The position numbers and the translations under genes are program-made. A DNA stretch of 64,000 nt. It comes from Undaria pinnatifida. Taxonomy: Eukaryota; Sar; Phaeophyceae; Laminariales; Alariaceae. The stretch is taken from the NCBI GenBank assembly GCA_012845835.1, contig JABAKD010000022.1, positions 685,501 through 749,500 of the forward strand, written 5' to 3'. Below, piece by piece: positions 32,946-43,360 of this stretch. Every line of letters begins with the position of its first letter. Within the stretch, counting starts at the first letter, position 1. Below the pieces are notes generated by a model. The model had not been told where the DNA came from, made no database searches, and saw nothing but the letters and a program-made list of their open reading frames with translations.

Positions 32946-33343
32946 GAAAACTCTATGGCTGTATGACTGGAACCTTCATGTTCAGCGCGAACCTTTTTGG
33001 AATGAGCCAGCGACCTCTGGCAGATATTTCAAAGGCCAATCAGCGGCCCAAATGGAATATTGACAGTTGTAAACGGGCAGCAAGGCTGGCTTGATGGTAC
33101 GAGGACTGCATCGGAATGGTGGGCCGTGTTCAGTTCCGCGACGACCACGACTTGGTGCGACATGAGACCTATAGTATTCTGCTGGTTGCTCTCTGCTGGT
33201 TGCGCCCCCAACCCTCTCTCCCTTGCCGCGGGGCGGAACTAAGAAACGTTCTGGATCGAGAATATGAGGACGGACAGCCAGACAAACAGACAGGCATGAT
33301 TTCCGAATTTTATATTCGGGAATACCTGCCGGCGCCAGAGTCG

Positions 33344-33589
33344 TTCTACGGTAGCCCCCCCTACCTTTCTTTAGCGAAATCGTCAGTTTTGAAACCAGCT
33401 CCCGGCCGTATCTCCCGAAATAAATTGCCCCTTGCGACCGCTCTCGACGTCATCGGTAGATAGTCCTGTCTTCGCAGGAAACAAAAAATATGACGAAGAC
33501 ATGTTCTTCGTAACACCATTCCTCGTGCCGAGCAGCCGTGAAACGTTTGTTGAAGGAAATCGTCTGTTTGTTGGGGGGCTATCGTAGAA
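33344..33589. mobile_element. TIR element M1, copy 1
   Basis: Begins TTCTACGGTAGCCCCCC and ends GGGGGGCTATCGTAGAA, giving 17-bp terminal inverted repeats with one mismatch. The 246-bp interior has no open frame of note. It is a MITE-like non-autonomous DNA transposon. Related copies lie at 39.4-40.0, 60.4 and 62.5 kb. Confidence 0.8.
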
Positions 33590-33900
33590 TAAGTTCGCAT
33601 TAAAACAAAAGTTCATAGCACTCGTTGTCGTATGAAACGTCGCCTCATCAGTCATCACGTCATCCTTTTTGAATAATCTGCTATGCATGCATGGCATCTC
33701 GAAGAACGAGTCATTGTTAGCCGCCTTTCCCGAAGCAATAGCTGGTTGTTGTTGCTGTATCATACCACTAATAAGATACAAATCATTCGTAGCAGCACCA
33801 ACCAGAGACAAAAGCACGGCAGCACGCTATATATAGTAGTATTAGCAGTACCAGCAGAGAAGAAACAAGAAACAGGGGCAACACCCCAAATAATATCACG

Positions 33901-34176
33901 ATGTCGGCGTCATATTCTAGTACAAGTGGACCCGCGGGTTTTTCAGGAAATGGCATCCATCGCTGTTGGGGCCAAAGCGAAGCACAACAACGGAGAGTCC
34001 CGGCGAAAAACGCCTTCCTGGGAATGCATGTGCAGGAAGCAGTAGAGGCCTCCAGCCCCACTGATGTTCTTTTTTTGCTGGACTGTTCGCTCCGTTACCC
34101 TCATGATCCAGTACGCAAGGAGAGTGCCGACGGAACATACAAGACGGTCCAGCGCACGACCCGCAGGCTATCATGA
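33901..34176 (+). CDS. Unidentified 91-codon open frame, weak
   Basis: ATG to TGA, reading MSASYSSTSGPAGFSGNG at the start, with no recognised domain. The minus strand is also open over part of the span. Reported only because the frame has a natural ATG and an unbroken run in a repeat-poor stretch. Confidence 0.15.
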   Translation: MSASYSSTSGPAGFSGNGIHRCWGQSEAQQRRVPAKNAFLGMHVQEAVEASSPTDVLFLLDCSLRYPHDPVRKESADGTYKTVQRTTRRLS

Positions 34177-34552
34177 ACTACGCCGACCCAGATAGCAGTC
34201 TTTGCACGAACCGAGAGCAAGCTTCCGCGTGTCAGGGAGGGGGGGAAATTGAGTCCTTCCGAGCCACACAAGATTGGGGGCTCGCCCACTCGGGAACTGA
34301 TAACAAATGGTTGTTGACCTTGTCCTTTCTTGGCAGTGTGGCAGGAGTACCTTTAATATTATGAACGGTCTGGGGCTTCCGACAGCTTGATCCCACTTCA
34401 CATGTTAGCCCGTGAGTCTTCCCTCTATAGTGCGGTAGAGGTTGCAGTTGTTGGATTAACTTGAATTTTTTGTGACCTCTATAGTGCGGTTGAGCTCCTC
34501 AAGCCTTAAGGGTGAAACTATAGGCTAGCATGATAATTTTACGAGAGTATAC

Positions 34553-34792
34553 CTGGTACTTGTCATAGGACAAGCGTAGAGACGGGTCGCGCGAACGAAT
34601 GTGTTCTAAGTTTCGTTTTGGGTGAGGTATGATAAGCGCCTCATGTTCGGAGCGCAGAAGCTTCTTCTGCGCCTCTATCATCGTGGGATGACTCCCCTCA
34701 CGGAAATGCAATGCACGGGTAGCTACAACATATACGCGTATTTCAACTGTATGATGGTCACCTCGCTCCATCACATTGCCACCCCATATCAT
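34553..34792 (-). CDS. Candidate coding exon, unidentified
   Basis: An ATG at 34792 starts an 80-codon frame: MIWGGNVMERGDHHTVEIRV, then REGSHPTMIEAQKKLLRSE and RSRDPSLRLSYDKYQ. It ends at CAG with a GTATAC donor. The frame is open a further 25 codons upstream to a TAG and also reads on past the donor to a stop at 34499. The mixed charged/hydrophobic composition looks coding. The donor coincides with one of the TACCAGGTA motifs. No family recognised. Confidence 0.3.
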
Positions 34793-34829
34793 ACGAAAGT
34801 TGAACAGTTTGCTTGTGAGTGTCACATGA

Positions 34830-36050
34830 TGTCCAATTCGAGAATCGCGTTCGGGTTTAATGTATGCATATGTCTACTCCCAGGTTTGCCGATTCACCCC
34901 TTAAGAACCGCGCCTTCGTTTACAGGAGAAACTACATTGAATCAAAGAGAAACGAGTTTCGAAAACAATAAAGGGTATTGTATGTCGTGCGTTGTCACTC
35001 ACTCGTGCTGTGTGCTTGGGTAGAAGGGCTTAGTTGTGCTTTCAACTAGTACGACTCCGGTGAAGGTTTTGAACAGAGCGAACACGGATCCTACCTCCTC
35101 CTGAATCCCTGTTCCTTATTCAAATAAGCCTTATGCCTTCCCCGTATTTCATACCCTAGATATTTACCGGCCTCCAGAGCAACATCAACCGAAACATCAG
35201 CTAGCCCAACCTGACGAGCCGTACATGCAGAAATATTTTACCTCTGCGGAAATCATCGCACACTATTTCCAAATAGTTTCTCCCCAAATTGGTGGATGCT
35301 GTTCTGAAGGGGTTACGGTAAACAAACGCCGGTTCCGCGAACTAAAACATCGATCGAAAATGAGACTCCTTCGTACTCAAGACCCAGTCCCTCGTATCTA
35401 CCTAACGAAGCTACAAAACTTCTTAGAGGGGAGAAAACAGGGGTCAAGGAGCACGAAACGTGTCCGAAAGGGGCTCGAAACAGGCCCAACGCAGAAGCGA
35501 AAGCCACACCCCCACAGCGATCTGGAGGGGGGGGGGGGAAGTGAGGGGGAGCGAAAAATCTTCCTTGAAAGAACAATAACACAAAATTATCGCCACATCC
35601 CCAGCGATGGGAAGAGCGAGGCGAAAACAAACCGTCGACAAAAGTACAACGTTAAAAAAACTGCAGACCCTCGCCTCTGAAAGAGCGGCCACATTGCCCT
35701 AACCACACCCGCGGGCAATGAGCGGGGGCCGAGGGGGGCGGTCCACAAGACGAACTAATGGGAAAAGGACGGAATTGACTAAGAGCAGACGGCGAAAACG
35801 CTGAGGTTGGACAAAGGAGGGAATCAAGAGGCTGGCCACACAACCGGGAGAAGCCGTCGAAAACTACCCTCACACGGCAAGAGCGCTGTGTAGCAAAATC
35901 GGTGCTTGAATCGGTGCAGAACTCGTTCGTAGACCCTGCAGAAACGACGCCAAAACCGAATTTAGGTACAGAATACGTACAGCTCTACGAAGCACCAGAC
36001 CCGAACCCAGTAAAAAACGGAAAACATCATTCAAGAGTGCAGGGGAGGCC
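34830..36050. other. No clear gene; broken frames
   Basis: Several 70-150-codon frames overlap on opposite strands (for example 35225-35680 plus and 35652-35873 minus) with no recognised domain and with stops in every extended frame. A short minus-strand run reading GKYLGYEIRG near 35.15-35.2 kb recalls reverse-transcriptase C-termini but is too short to call. A block CAGCGCTCTTGCCGTG near 35.88 kb recurs at 55.14 kb. Confidence 0.3.
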
Positions 36051-36056
36051 TGTACA

Positions 36057-36383
36057 TTATCTGTCAACGTCCGCACCCCATGATTGGTCTACAATACGCT
36101 GGATCCCCTTGTACAAGCGCGCTACATAGTACCAAGCCATGAGGAACCCCGAACAGCCCCCCTCGAAATCGTATAAAGAGCTAGAGGGAGCGGCGACATC
36201 TTGACCTGTCCCGGGTCGTCCAGGAAACGCACTGAATAGATGGGAGTACGCGCGCTGACTTTCTTGCTCCAGCCGCGATATACCGTCGTCGCTTTTGTAC
36301 CTAAAAAATGCTCCGTTGGCCAGCATTGTCGTCGTGATGCACCAGGGAGCGACGAAGCCAGTCTGCCCTCGGGGAGTAGCCAC
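36057..36383 (-). CDS. Unidentified coding-like segment
   Basis: An open minus-strand run of about 109 codons reads CITTTMLANGAFFRYKSDDG, RLEQESQRAYSHLFSAFPG and GFLMAWYYVARLYKGIQRIV to a stop at 36057. The first ATG inside is at TMLANG. Amphipathic, protein-like composition with aromatic and charged residues well mixed; no domain recognised. It could be an exon of a split gene or a remnant of a mobile-element protein. Confidence 0.3.
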   Translation of the reverse strand: MATPRGQTGFVAPWCITTTMLANGAFFRYKSDDGISRLEQESQRAYSHLFSAFPGRPGTGQDVAAPSSSLYDFEGGCSGFLMAWYYVARLYKGIQRIVDQSWGADVDR

Positions 36384-37220
36384 GGCAGGCTATTCTGAAA
36401 AACGCCCGGCGCTTCGTACCTCGAGAAAGTTCCCGCTGTGCAACGCTAGTTCGCATCCGTCGTGTAATATTGTGGAGGGTATGCTAGTTCGGAGTGTCGA
36501 CCCAACAGATAGACTTATTAGGCTGACGAGAAAGCTGGAGGTTAACTTCTAAATTCCCTTCCACAAGATGGGCGGAAGAGCCCCGTTCAATTCGTCTCGT
36601 ATTTCATCGCCGCGGTTTGCGGTTGTCATGATATCATGATATACCTGGTAGGACATTTGAAATATGCAATCCAGTGCAGTAATCCAGTGTAACCCAGGTG
36701 CGGGTGTTGACAAAGTAAATCGTTGTCGGTGCAGAGAGACCTTTCGAAGAGTAAGTTATTGTGTCTGCATGTTCGATGCAGCTCCCAAACGGCGGTTACA
36801 TGTCACGGTTCGCAAGAGCCTACATGCCTACGCATACCATGGCAAACCCACGCATCTCAGTGCGTCTGGTCCCCAGACGTCACAGAGATCCTTGAAGAGT
36901 GGTGATCAGTGCGTGGTGAGAGGTTCGGCCTGGACATTTGCTGACGAGAGAGGTTGTTTCGAGAGGACATTGGGCGTTTCGAGCTCCGAATTATATATAT
37001 GTATGTATGTTGTCATTAACAGTCAAGATACTGATCAAGGTTATACGGTAGTATTACACTTTTGCTACTACCTACTCGCTTTTAGGATATATCTTTTATC
37101 AGCGGCCAGGAGATTTTCGCGGGAGTAGCTTGGTTCGTGTTCCTTTTCTTTTGTTTTTCGATATCCAATTGCTTGACAAGCTGCGCCAACGAAATTTACT
37201 ACAGTTCACTCCGCTAAAAA

Positions 37221-37336
37221 CGCTATTACGGAGGACGATAGTAAATAGGACCAAATATTGTTAGTAAAAAAAGATGAATATATAGGTTTTTTGTGTCCAC
37301 CGTAGGTCCTATTTACTAGGGTCCCCCGTAATAGCG
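37221..37336. mobile_element. MITE M2 with 31-bp terminal inverted repeats
   Basis: The left end (37222-37252) begins GCTATTACGG and ends AAATAGGACC. The right end (37305-37335) is its reverse complement with about four mismatches. The AT-rich core of about 52 bp has no coding capacity. Length 116 bp. Single copy in this window. Confidence 0.8.
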
Positions 37337-38212
37337 CTGACATAGATAGGTCGGGTTTTGAGTGGCCTATCCTCCATACATAGGGAAAACAGAGGTATAA
37401 CATTTTAATATCCTTAGCCTTAGTCCCCATCTTACGAGAATACGTACTTAAGAGCGGTCAATTTCGTCTTGTCACTCCTTGTGACGCCCATGCCAAAACC
37501 TGCATTGTTGTAACGGCTACGAATATACGAAAACCTACCAGTATGTGATACCCAATCTGAGATAAGAGCGGCACGGAGACAGGAGCTGAAACATTGGCTT
37601 TTTCCCACAAGCTCTTAAAGCGGGTACCCGCCGTAACCTAATTGTGACATTTAAAATTGTACAGCTGTGAATCTGCACGACTTAAGTCACCAACTTATTC
37701 TAGTCGGACAAATAGTTTGTCATTTCTCGGCGGTCCCGACTATCCGATTTATTGGGTTTCCATACTTGTAGGAAGGATTCTTTAATATGGGGTGTTTTTT
37801 TGTTGTTGTTTGAGCAGCTTAGCCCCCTCGGCCGGGGGGAGCTGACTTGACTCGCTTTCGCTCGCCTGACTTAACTCGGCAAGTCGGTTGACCACCAGCT
37901 GAGTTCGCCAGCCGACGAAGAATACAGCCAGCTAGTTGGCGAACCGAACTTATCGATTGGTTAGTATTCACGAATCCCTGCGGACTCACAGCTCTATCTA
38001 GTAATTTGGCCTTTCGACCATGTGCAGCGCGCAATTTAATCCGAAACACACACCGTCGTGGTCCCTCATTGGTGTGGTGTCTTGACAAACGACGATGCGC
38101 TGCCGGAGTAGTAACGGGGATCGCCGGCAGGGACAGCTCGCGCTATCGCTACCAGGGAAACTGAAGGACACGCCAGCTAACTAACGCTGGACTGCGAATG
38201 CAATTGAGTTAA

Positions 38213-38305
38213 ATTGACGCACGACGTGTACGAAAACACGTGGAAGTTTGATGAGCTTAATAAGCTATATGAATTTTTCCCCATCCGCCGGAGGATAAAA
38301 AAAGA
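38213..38305 (+). mobile_element. Retroelement-like 3' end family P, copy 1
   Basis: CACGACGTGTACGAAAACAC, GTGGAAGTTTGATGAGCTTA and CCCCATCCGCCGGAGGATAA followed by an A-rich tail. The same ordered blocks plus A-tail occur at 51.47-51.57 kb, and in reverse at 60.83-60.91 kb, where the motif is CCATCCGCCGGAG followed by an A run. A shared 3' sequence running into poly(A) suggests a LINE or SINE tail. Confidence 0.55.
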
Positions 38306-38763
38306 AAAGAGCAGAAAAAAGACGATACCGGCACCAATAAAGTGGGTACCTCTCGCACTATCCCGAGATGGTGCAGCAGTAGAGAATTAATGGTCCTCTG
38401 TAGGACGAGCAAGATCGTGACAAGCGATTCTCACCGCACTGAACTGGGCCCCCGCACTACAGGTAACCATACATACCATACCATACCGCACTAACGCAGG
38501 AGGACTACGAGCGTACCTGATATTCCTGGAACGGATACTCGTTGTTAACCCCCTTAAAGAGCCCCAAAGTCCCTCCCTATACTAACTTCAAGTAAAAGTG
38601 TTCCCAAAAAGGGTTTCCAGTTATAAAGGCGTTTATAAGTGCTTTTTTTCGGCGGCAAATATTAGCACTCATACTATTTCGGTTTTAATATCTGAAAATA
38701 AAGGTGTTCGTAGCGCACGACATGAACAAGATGTTAACGAATTCTGAATAGGGAGGGCAGACT

Positions 38764-39165
38764 AAATTGTTAAGGTATTAGTGGAGTATAAGTCCGTTTG
38801 ACCACTTACAAAAGTTTAACCGATAGCTTGCCCAAACGAAGCCTCATAACACTCTCCCCCCCTGAAACGGCGGGATAGCAGGTCGGCCGGACATTGTACG
38901 GGCGGACCTGTCAGTATCCAAGCGGTTTCATTTCCTGGGGATACCGGGGAGAGTATTTTTCCAGTTCGACATGGCCCAATCAATGGGGAAAATCTGAAGA
39001 AAAAATAAAATAAATGTTCATTATTGTGGGCGGTAGGATTTGAAGCCACGACCCAAAAAAACCATGGTCTGTCGCCGACGCCATTTGTTAAGGTAGTAGT
39101 GGGGTATTCGTCCGTTTGACCACTTGCAAGAGGTTAACCGGTCGCTTACCCAAACTAAGCCTTCC
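38764..39165. repeat. Pair of about 82-bp direct repeats flanking a 236-bp segment
   Basis: 38764-38846 and 39083-39165 share TTGTTAAGGTA, GTCCGTTTGACCACTT, AAACTAAGCCT-type ends and about 80 percent identity. The segment between reads, on the minus strand, GGTCGTGGCTTCAAATCCTA, a tRNA B-box-like motif. A tandem duplication carrying a tRNA-like SINE fragment is the simplest reading. Confidence 0.5.
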
Positions 39166-39422
39166 TTATAACAACAATATATGTACAATCCGGAGCCTCT
39201 TTCGTTCAACGGTAGTATCACATTATTCCGATCACGCAGATCCCCTCTTACATACGCTCTTCTTTCTCCGCTTTCCACTTTTTAACTATAATAGTACAAC
39301 GATACTACACACAGCATGCCCTGCTGTCATGTGTACCCGCGTACAACTCTTTATGAAGGACTACTCGTATCATATGTCGGGAACTTTTCCAGCCATAAGC
39401 CATACATAGCAATTATGACTGA

Positions 39423-39989
39423 TTCTACGATAGTCCCCCCCCCGACCCAGCGATTTCCTTCAACGTTTCATGACTGCTCGACAAGAGGAAGGACGTTACG
39501 AAACACAACTATTCGCATGTGTTCTTGTTTGCAAGGAATGGACTTCTAGTGCTACTACTAGTACGAGTAGTATCAGTAGTACTGGTAGTATCTAACGACG
39601 ACGTCGGGGAGTCGTTCTGCTGTAGCCCCCCCCCCCCTACTTTTCTGGAACGAAATCGCCGGTATCGAAATCAGCTCCCCGCCGTATCTCCTGAAAAACG
39701 GTGACCCTTGTCACCCCGAAGTCATCGTTCGATAGCCCTCCGCAAACAAGAAAAAAATGTGAAGATAGTGTTTTCGTAGCATCCTTCTTCGTGTCGAGCA
39801 ACCATGAAAAGTTCGTTAAAGAACATCGCCGGTTTTTGGGGGGGCTATCGTAGAATCAGTCCGGGGCGGGTGCCATGCAAGGGGCACCACACCGTTTTTC
39901 AGGAGATACGGCCGGTATCATAGGAGGAGTTGGTTTCAAAACCGGCGATTTCGTTGAAGAAAAGTAGGGGGGGGGGGGCTACCGTAGAA
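39423..39989. mobile_element. TIR element M1, outer copy interrupted by an inner copy
   Basis: The outer element starts TTCTACGATAG-C(n) at 39423 and ends CTACCGTAGAA at 39989. Its two halves match the 62.5-kb copy but are separated at the GACGTCGGGG site by a complete second element (39614-39855). GTCGGGG/GTCCGGGG on either side looks like an approximate target duplication. Confidence 0.7.
39614..39855. mobile_element. TIR element M1, inner nested copy
   Basis: Starts TTCTGCTGTAGCCCCCC and ends GGGGGGCTATCGTAGAA, 242 bp, in the orientation of copy 1 at 33.3 kb (CGAAATCGCCGG near the left end). It lies within the outer M1 copy. Confidence 0.75.
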
Positions 39990-40024
39990 CGATTGAAGTG
40001 GGTGTGGCGGGACTGCTGTTCTTT

Positions 40025-40369
40025 ATGTTATTGTTAAAGCTTACCACGTTTTCGACAGCATGGTTGACACACACTGCTGTGTTCGAGACGACGGGGGTTT
40101 CACCGTACATTGGTTGTTGCGTTTCATTTGGGTATGCAAAATTTACAGAGTATGTCACATCATGTTGTCGAGAATGCGGTAAAAGGTACCCTCCAACTGC
40201 TATCGATCGGCGCTTTATTTACGGCTTCGTTCTCGTTCGTCGGGTTATTATGCAATATATGTATGTCATCGTAATGCTATTATTCATTGTGGTTTTTAGT
40301 GCTCTAGTAACTGCTCTACTCTATCTAGATAGTTATCTACGAAATGGAATGGCGGTTACAGGCGCCTAG
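40025..40369 (+). CDS. Possible small membrane protein, unidentified
   Basis: ATG at 40025 to TAG at 40369, 114 codons. An N-terminal hydrophobic run (MLLLKLTTFSTAWLTHT) and a second strong membrane segment (YVIVMLLFIVVFSALVTALL) flank a Cys-containing loop with CCREC. It starts just after the end of an M1 element. The frame is also open upstream without ATG. No family recognised; coding status uncertain. Confidence 0.25.
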   Translation: MLLLKLTTFSTAWLTHTAVFETTGVSPYIGCCVSFGYAKFTEYVTSCCRECGKRYPPTAIDRRFIYGFVLVRRVIMQYMYVIVMLLFIVVFSALVTALLYLDSYLRNGMAVTGA

Positions 40370-40499
40370 CAGTGTGGGTAGGTAGGTACAAGTCGACGCG
40401 AGTCGACGGGGGAAGAAAACGCTGAATGATTTATCGCGATCTAAAAACGAAGGCGCGTACCGTAGTTGTCGTTGGTGTTGTTTTCTCCCATTAACTCTT

Positions 40500-40640
40500 G
40501 TCAAAAGTCTAGAGTCCGTGGTCACACGTGGTGGGGAGGGGGGAGGAGAGCCCGTTATGCGACCCCGGATCTGAGTTACTACTTCTGGGAGGGAGCGCGA
40601 GGGAAGTGCGAGGAAAATACATGGGACATGAAGAAAAAAA
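40500..40640 (+). mobile_element. SINE/S-related fragment (sense)
   Basis: GTCCGTGGTCACACGTGG, a GGGGAGGGGGGAGGAG tract, CGACCCCGGATCTGAGTTAC. The last block is the reverse complement of the GTAACTCAGATCCGGGGTC block of the 63-kb copy, so this copy is in the opposite (sense) orientation. Confidence 0.5.
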
Positions 40641-40939
40641 CAATAAAAATGCCACTGCATTGTGGTGCGATCATTCGATTTCATATTAGGTACTACTACA
40701 ACAACAGCTGCTCTATGGAAGGATATTCGATTTACATCGGAACGGCATCTACGCTTTATTGTCGGAGGGCGAAAAAAATATTAACAAAAATAAATACTAA
40801 TAATACGAGCTGATAATCCAGCCATAAAAAAACTAAATTCCGTCGTATCGGCGTTTTCACGACCATTTAGAAATACTAGGACTCCAAAATTTACAGCATG
40901 CTACTACCGCAGTGTTCCCGAGCCTGCAGCCCATATATA

Positions 40940-41262
40940 TATATATATATATTTTTTTTTTTTCGCACACTTCTACTTTCCAGCTTCTGGACAAGCCGTG
41001 GACACAGGTGTCGTCCCTTCTCCCCCCCGGTTCTTGCCTTCACTTTTTTATCGCGCATAGGGTTCAGCACTCCCATTGCTCGTCGATTTATCATCGAGTG
41101 TTGCCAACTCACGCTCTCGCGCTTTCCGCAAGTCAATTTGTGCACAAGAAAAAGTCCCAACGAATTTATACGAGTATGCACTCGGCGGGGCTCGAACTCA
41201 CGAAACTGACCTATACCAGGCTCGAGGTTAACCTGATACGCCACCGGGGCGACCGGCTTCTA
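40940..41262 (-). mobile_element. tRNA-derived SINE, near full length
   Basis: Minus strand, 5' to 3': head GCCGGTCGCCCCGGTGGCG with an A-box-like GGTGGCGTATCAGGTTA and a B box GAGTTCGAGCCCCGCC (both read as RNA polymerase III promoter elements). The body carries CGACGAGCAATGGGAG, CCCTATGCGCGATAAA and GTCCACGGCTTGTCCAGAAG. The 3' end is A-rich and runs into (TA)n. The head start is identical to that of the 63.4-kb copy. About 320 bp. Confidence 0.75.
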
Positions 41263-41919
41263 TATATAGGCAGACGTTAGAATTTTTCGAATCCGAGTTG
41301 TTTTGGTCGAGAAAGTCAATGTCGAGTCAATTCCAACAGAAGAACGGGTGTGTGTGTCTCGATACATACTATTACTAAGTCATCATGTACGAGAGTCCGA
41401 AACAACTGCGCACAGCAGTAGTAGCAGTGGATTTGGCTCATTCGATATCCTCACCATCTCTCCTCCCAATTCGTTGTATATGAACAAGTATGACGTGTCT
41501 AATATCTGCAATACAAAGTCAACATGTTACGAGGAGAGGGACACAAAAACCTGTGGATTTCCACTTTTTTCAGCACGTGCTTCGCATCGCTTTCATTCGT
41601 CTACTACAGTACTACAGCTTCAAACGGGAGCTAAGGCTGATTTTTCCATTTTCCCCCTCATTTTTTAGCGAAAACGTGATCCAGATATTTCTCGGAACGA
41701 CCATACACTCCTACGATCATCGAGAAGGAAAAATAACTTGACCCCATTTGAATCGTTCGGTTGTAGTACTCCAAGGGAGCTCCATACACAATTAATTATT
41801 TCAGCTCGAAATGCGTAAAATTGCGTTGGGAATAAGTTTCCCGATACAGCATGATAATCCTCTCGGCCGGACCAGCTCGTATTGCCATCGAGTTAGAGCA
41901 AAAATCACGTTGTTTATTT

Positions 41920-42120
41920 GTTGCTCATCATCTAGTTCTACTACTTTACTTAGCACTATTTATTTCTCATTCTCCCTCCCTGATTGTAACCCAGATCCGA
42001 GACCACAACTAAGCAGGCTCTTATCCCCCCTCCCCGCTACGGCAAGCTAGTGCTTTCCTTTTTATCGCAACAACAATCAACCCAGTCCCTTTCTTCCCTC
42101 TCGTCGACTTGCTTGCATCG
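41920..42120 (-). mobile_element. SINE body copy (antisense)
   Basis: TTCTCATTCTCCCTCCCTGA, GTAACCCAGATCCGAGACCA, a CCCCCCTCCCC tract, CTTTCCTTTTTATCGC and CGACTTGCTTGCATCGAA occur in the order seen in the 23.0- and 63.1-kb copies. Confidence 0.55.
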
Positions 42121-42162
42121 AATCACACCAAGTACCTACCCGCACCACACACTAAACATGAC

Positions 42163-42458
42163 ATAGCATAACATAACATAGCATAACATAACATAGCATA
42201 ACATAGCATAACATAGCATAACATAGATAGCATAACATAGCATAACATAGCATAACATAGCATAATAACATAGCATGACATAGCATAACATAGCATAACA
42301 TAGATAGCATAACATAGCATAACATAGCATAACATAGCATAACATAGCATAACATAGCATAACATGGCATAACATGGCATAGCATAGCATAGCATAGCAT
42401 AGCATAGCATAGCATAGCATAACATAGCATAACATAGCATAACATAGCATAACATAGG
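42163..42458. repeat. Decanucleotide array (TAGCATAACA)n
   Basis: About 30 units of a 10-bp repeat with TAGCA-only 5-bp contractions near 42380-42415 and GATAG interruptions. All minus-strand frames are open (Met-Leu-Cys-Tyr-Ala) because of the repeat. Confidence 0.9.
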
Positions 42459-42673
42459 TAGGCCGTGGGATTGTTCATCGGATATGTGATACAGACTTTT
42501 TTTTTTTTTCTTGTCCTGCCGACGACGCTATGTGTTTACAAGGGTATAGGTAGGGACAGAGAGTGGCCCCTGCAGATCTGCCAACTGAGCAGGTCCTCGA
42601 AGAGTACTCACTTTTTTTGCCTTCGTAGAGATGTAGCTTTATTGGATTCCACCAGAGCCCCGGATAGCTTCTG

Positions 42674-42699
42674 AGATCGGAGGCAATTGCCTCCGATCT
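42674..42699. repeat. 26-bp perfect palindrome
   Basis: Half-site AGATCGGAGGCAA followed directly by its reverse complement, centred between 42686 and 42687. It is just after a possible stop codon at 42674. It could act as a cruciform, a terminator-like hairpin or a dimeric binding site. Confidence 0.7.
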
Positions 42700-42824
42700 A
42701 TTTCTTAACTTTCCCGAATATAAAACGCCAACCTTATCATACGAAACCCATCCAAATGATCTCAAATTCGGATTGTTACGGGCCTTTCGAGGCGGTATCT
42801 TGACATTCTGAGGTTGACCAAGGA

Positions 42825-43360
42825 CAAGGTATGGTAAGGTATGGTATTAGTAGGGGGTAGTTTCAACGGTGGTATGATAGCCTTGGTACGGTACGGTATT
42901 AGTAGGGGGATGTTACAAGGGTGTTATGATAGCCTTGGTACGGTATGGTATTATTAGTAGGGGGGATGTTACGACGGTGTTATGATAGCCTTGGTACGGT
43001 ATGGTATTAGTAGGGGGGATTTTACAACGGTGTTATGATAGCCTTGGTAAGGTACGGTATTAGTAGGGGGGATGTTACAACGGTGTTATGATAGCCTTGG
43101 TACGGTATGGTATTAGTGGGGGGGATGTTACGACGGTGTTATGATGGTATGGTATTACTAGGGGGGATGTTACAACGGTGTTATGGTAGCCTTGGTACGG
43201 TATGGTATTATTAGGGGGGATGTTACGACGGTGTTATGATAGTGTTATGATGATGCTATGATGATGCTATGATGATGCTATGATGATGTTGTGATGATAT
43301 TATGACGATGTTATGATAGCCTTGGTACGGTATGGTATTAGTAGGGGGGGGGATGTTACA
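42825..43360. repeat. Minisatellite, about 58-bp unit
   Basis: Eight to nine units with CTTGGTACGGTATGGTATTA, GTAGGGGGGATGTTAC and ACGGTGTTATGATAGC. Units differ by small indels and by ACAACGG/ACGACGG variants. Confidence 0.85.

Noticed and set aside
35140-35220. Reverse-transcriptase remnant (GKYLGYEIRG)
   Set aside because: Only about 40 open codons and no catalytic motif; the resemblance is too short to call.
35225-35680. 151-codon basic frame that might be a nucleocapsid-like protein
   Set aside because: Lys/Arg content follows local composition; no zinc knuckle or other motif; neighbouring frames are broken.
36664-37128. 154-codon plus-strand ATG frame
   Set aside because: No domain, irregular composition and a GTAAGT inside; a chance frame of this length is possible in 64 kb.
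42123-42478. Three overlapping 104-110-codon frames (Met-Leu-Cys-Tyr-Ala repeats)
   Set aside because: Produced by the 10-bp TAGCATAACA array, whose period shifts through all frames.
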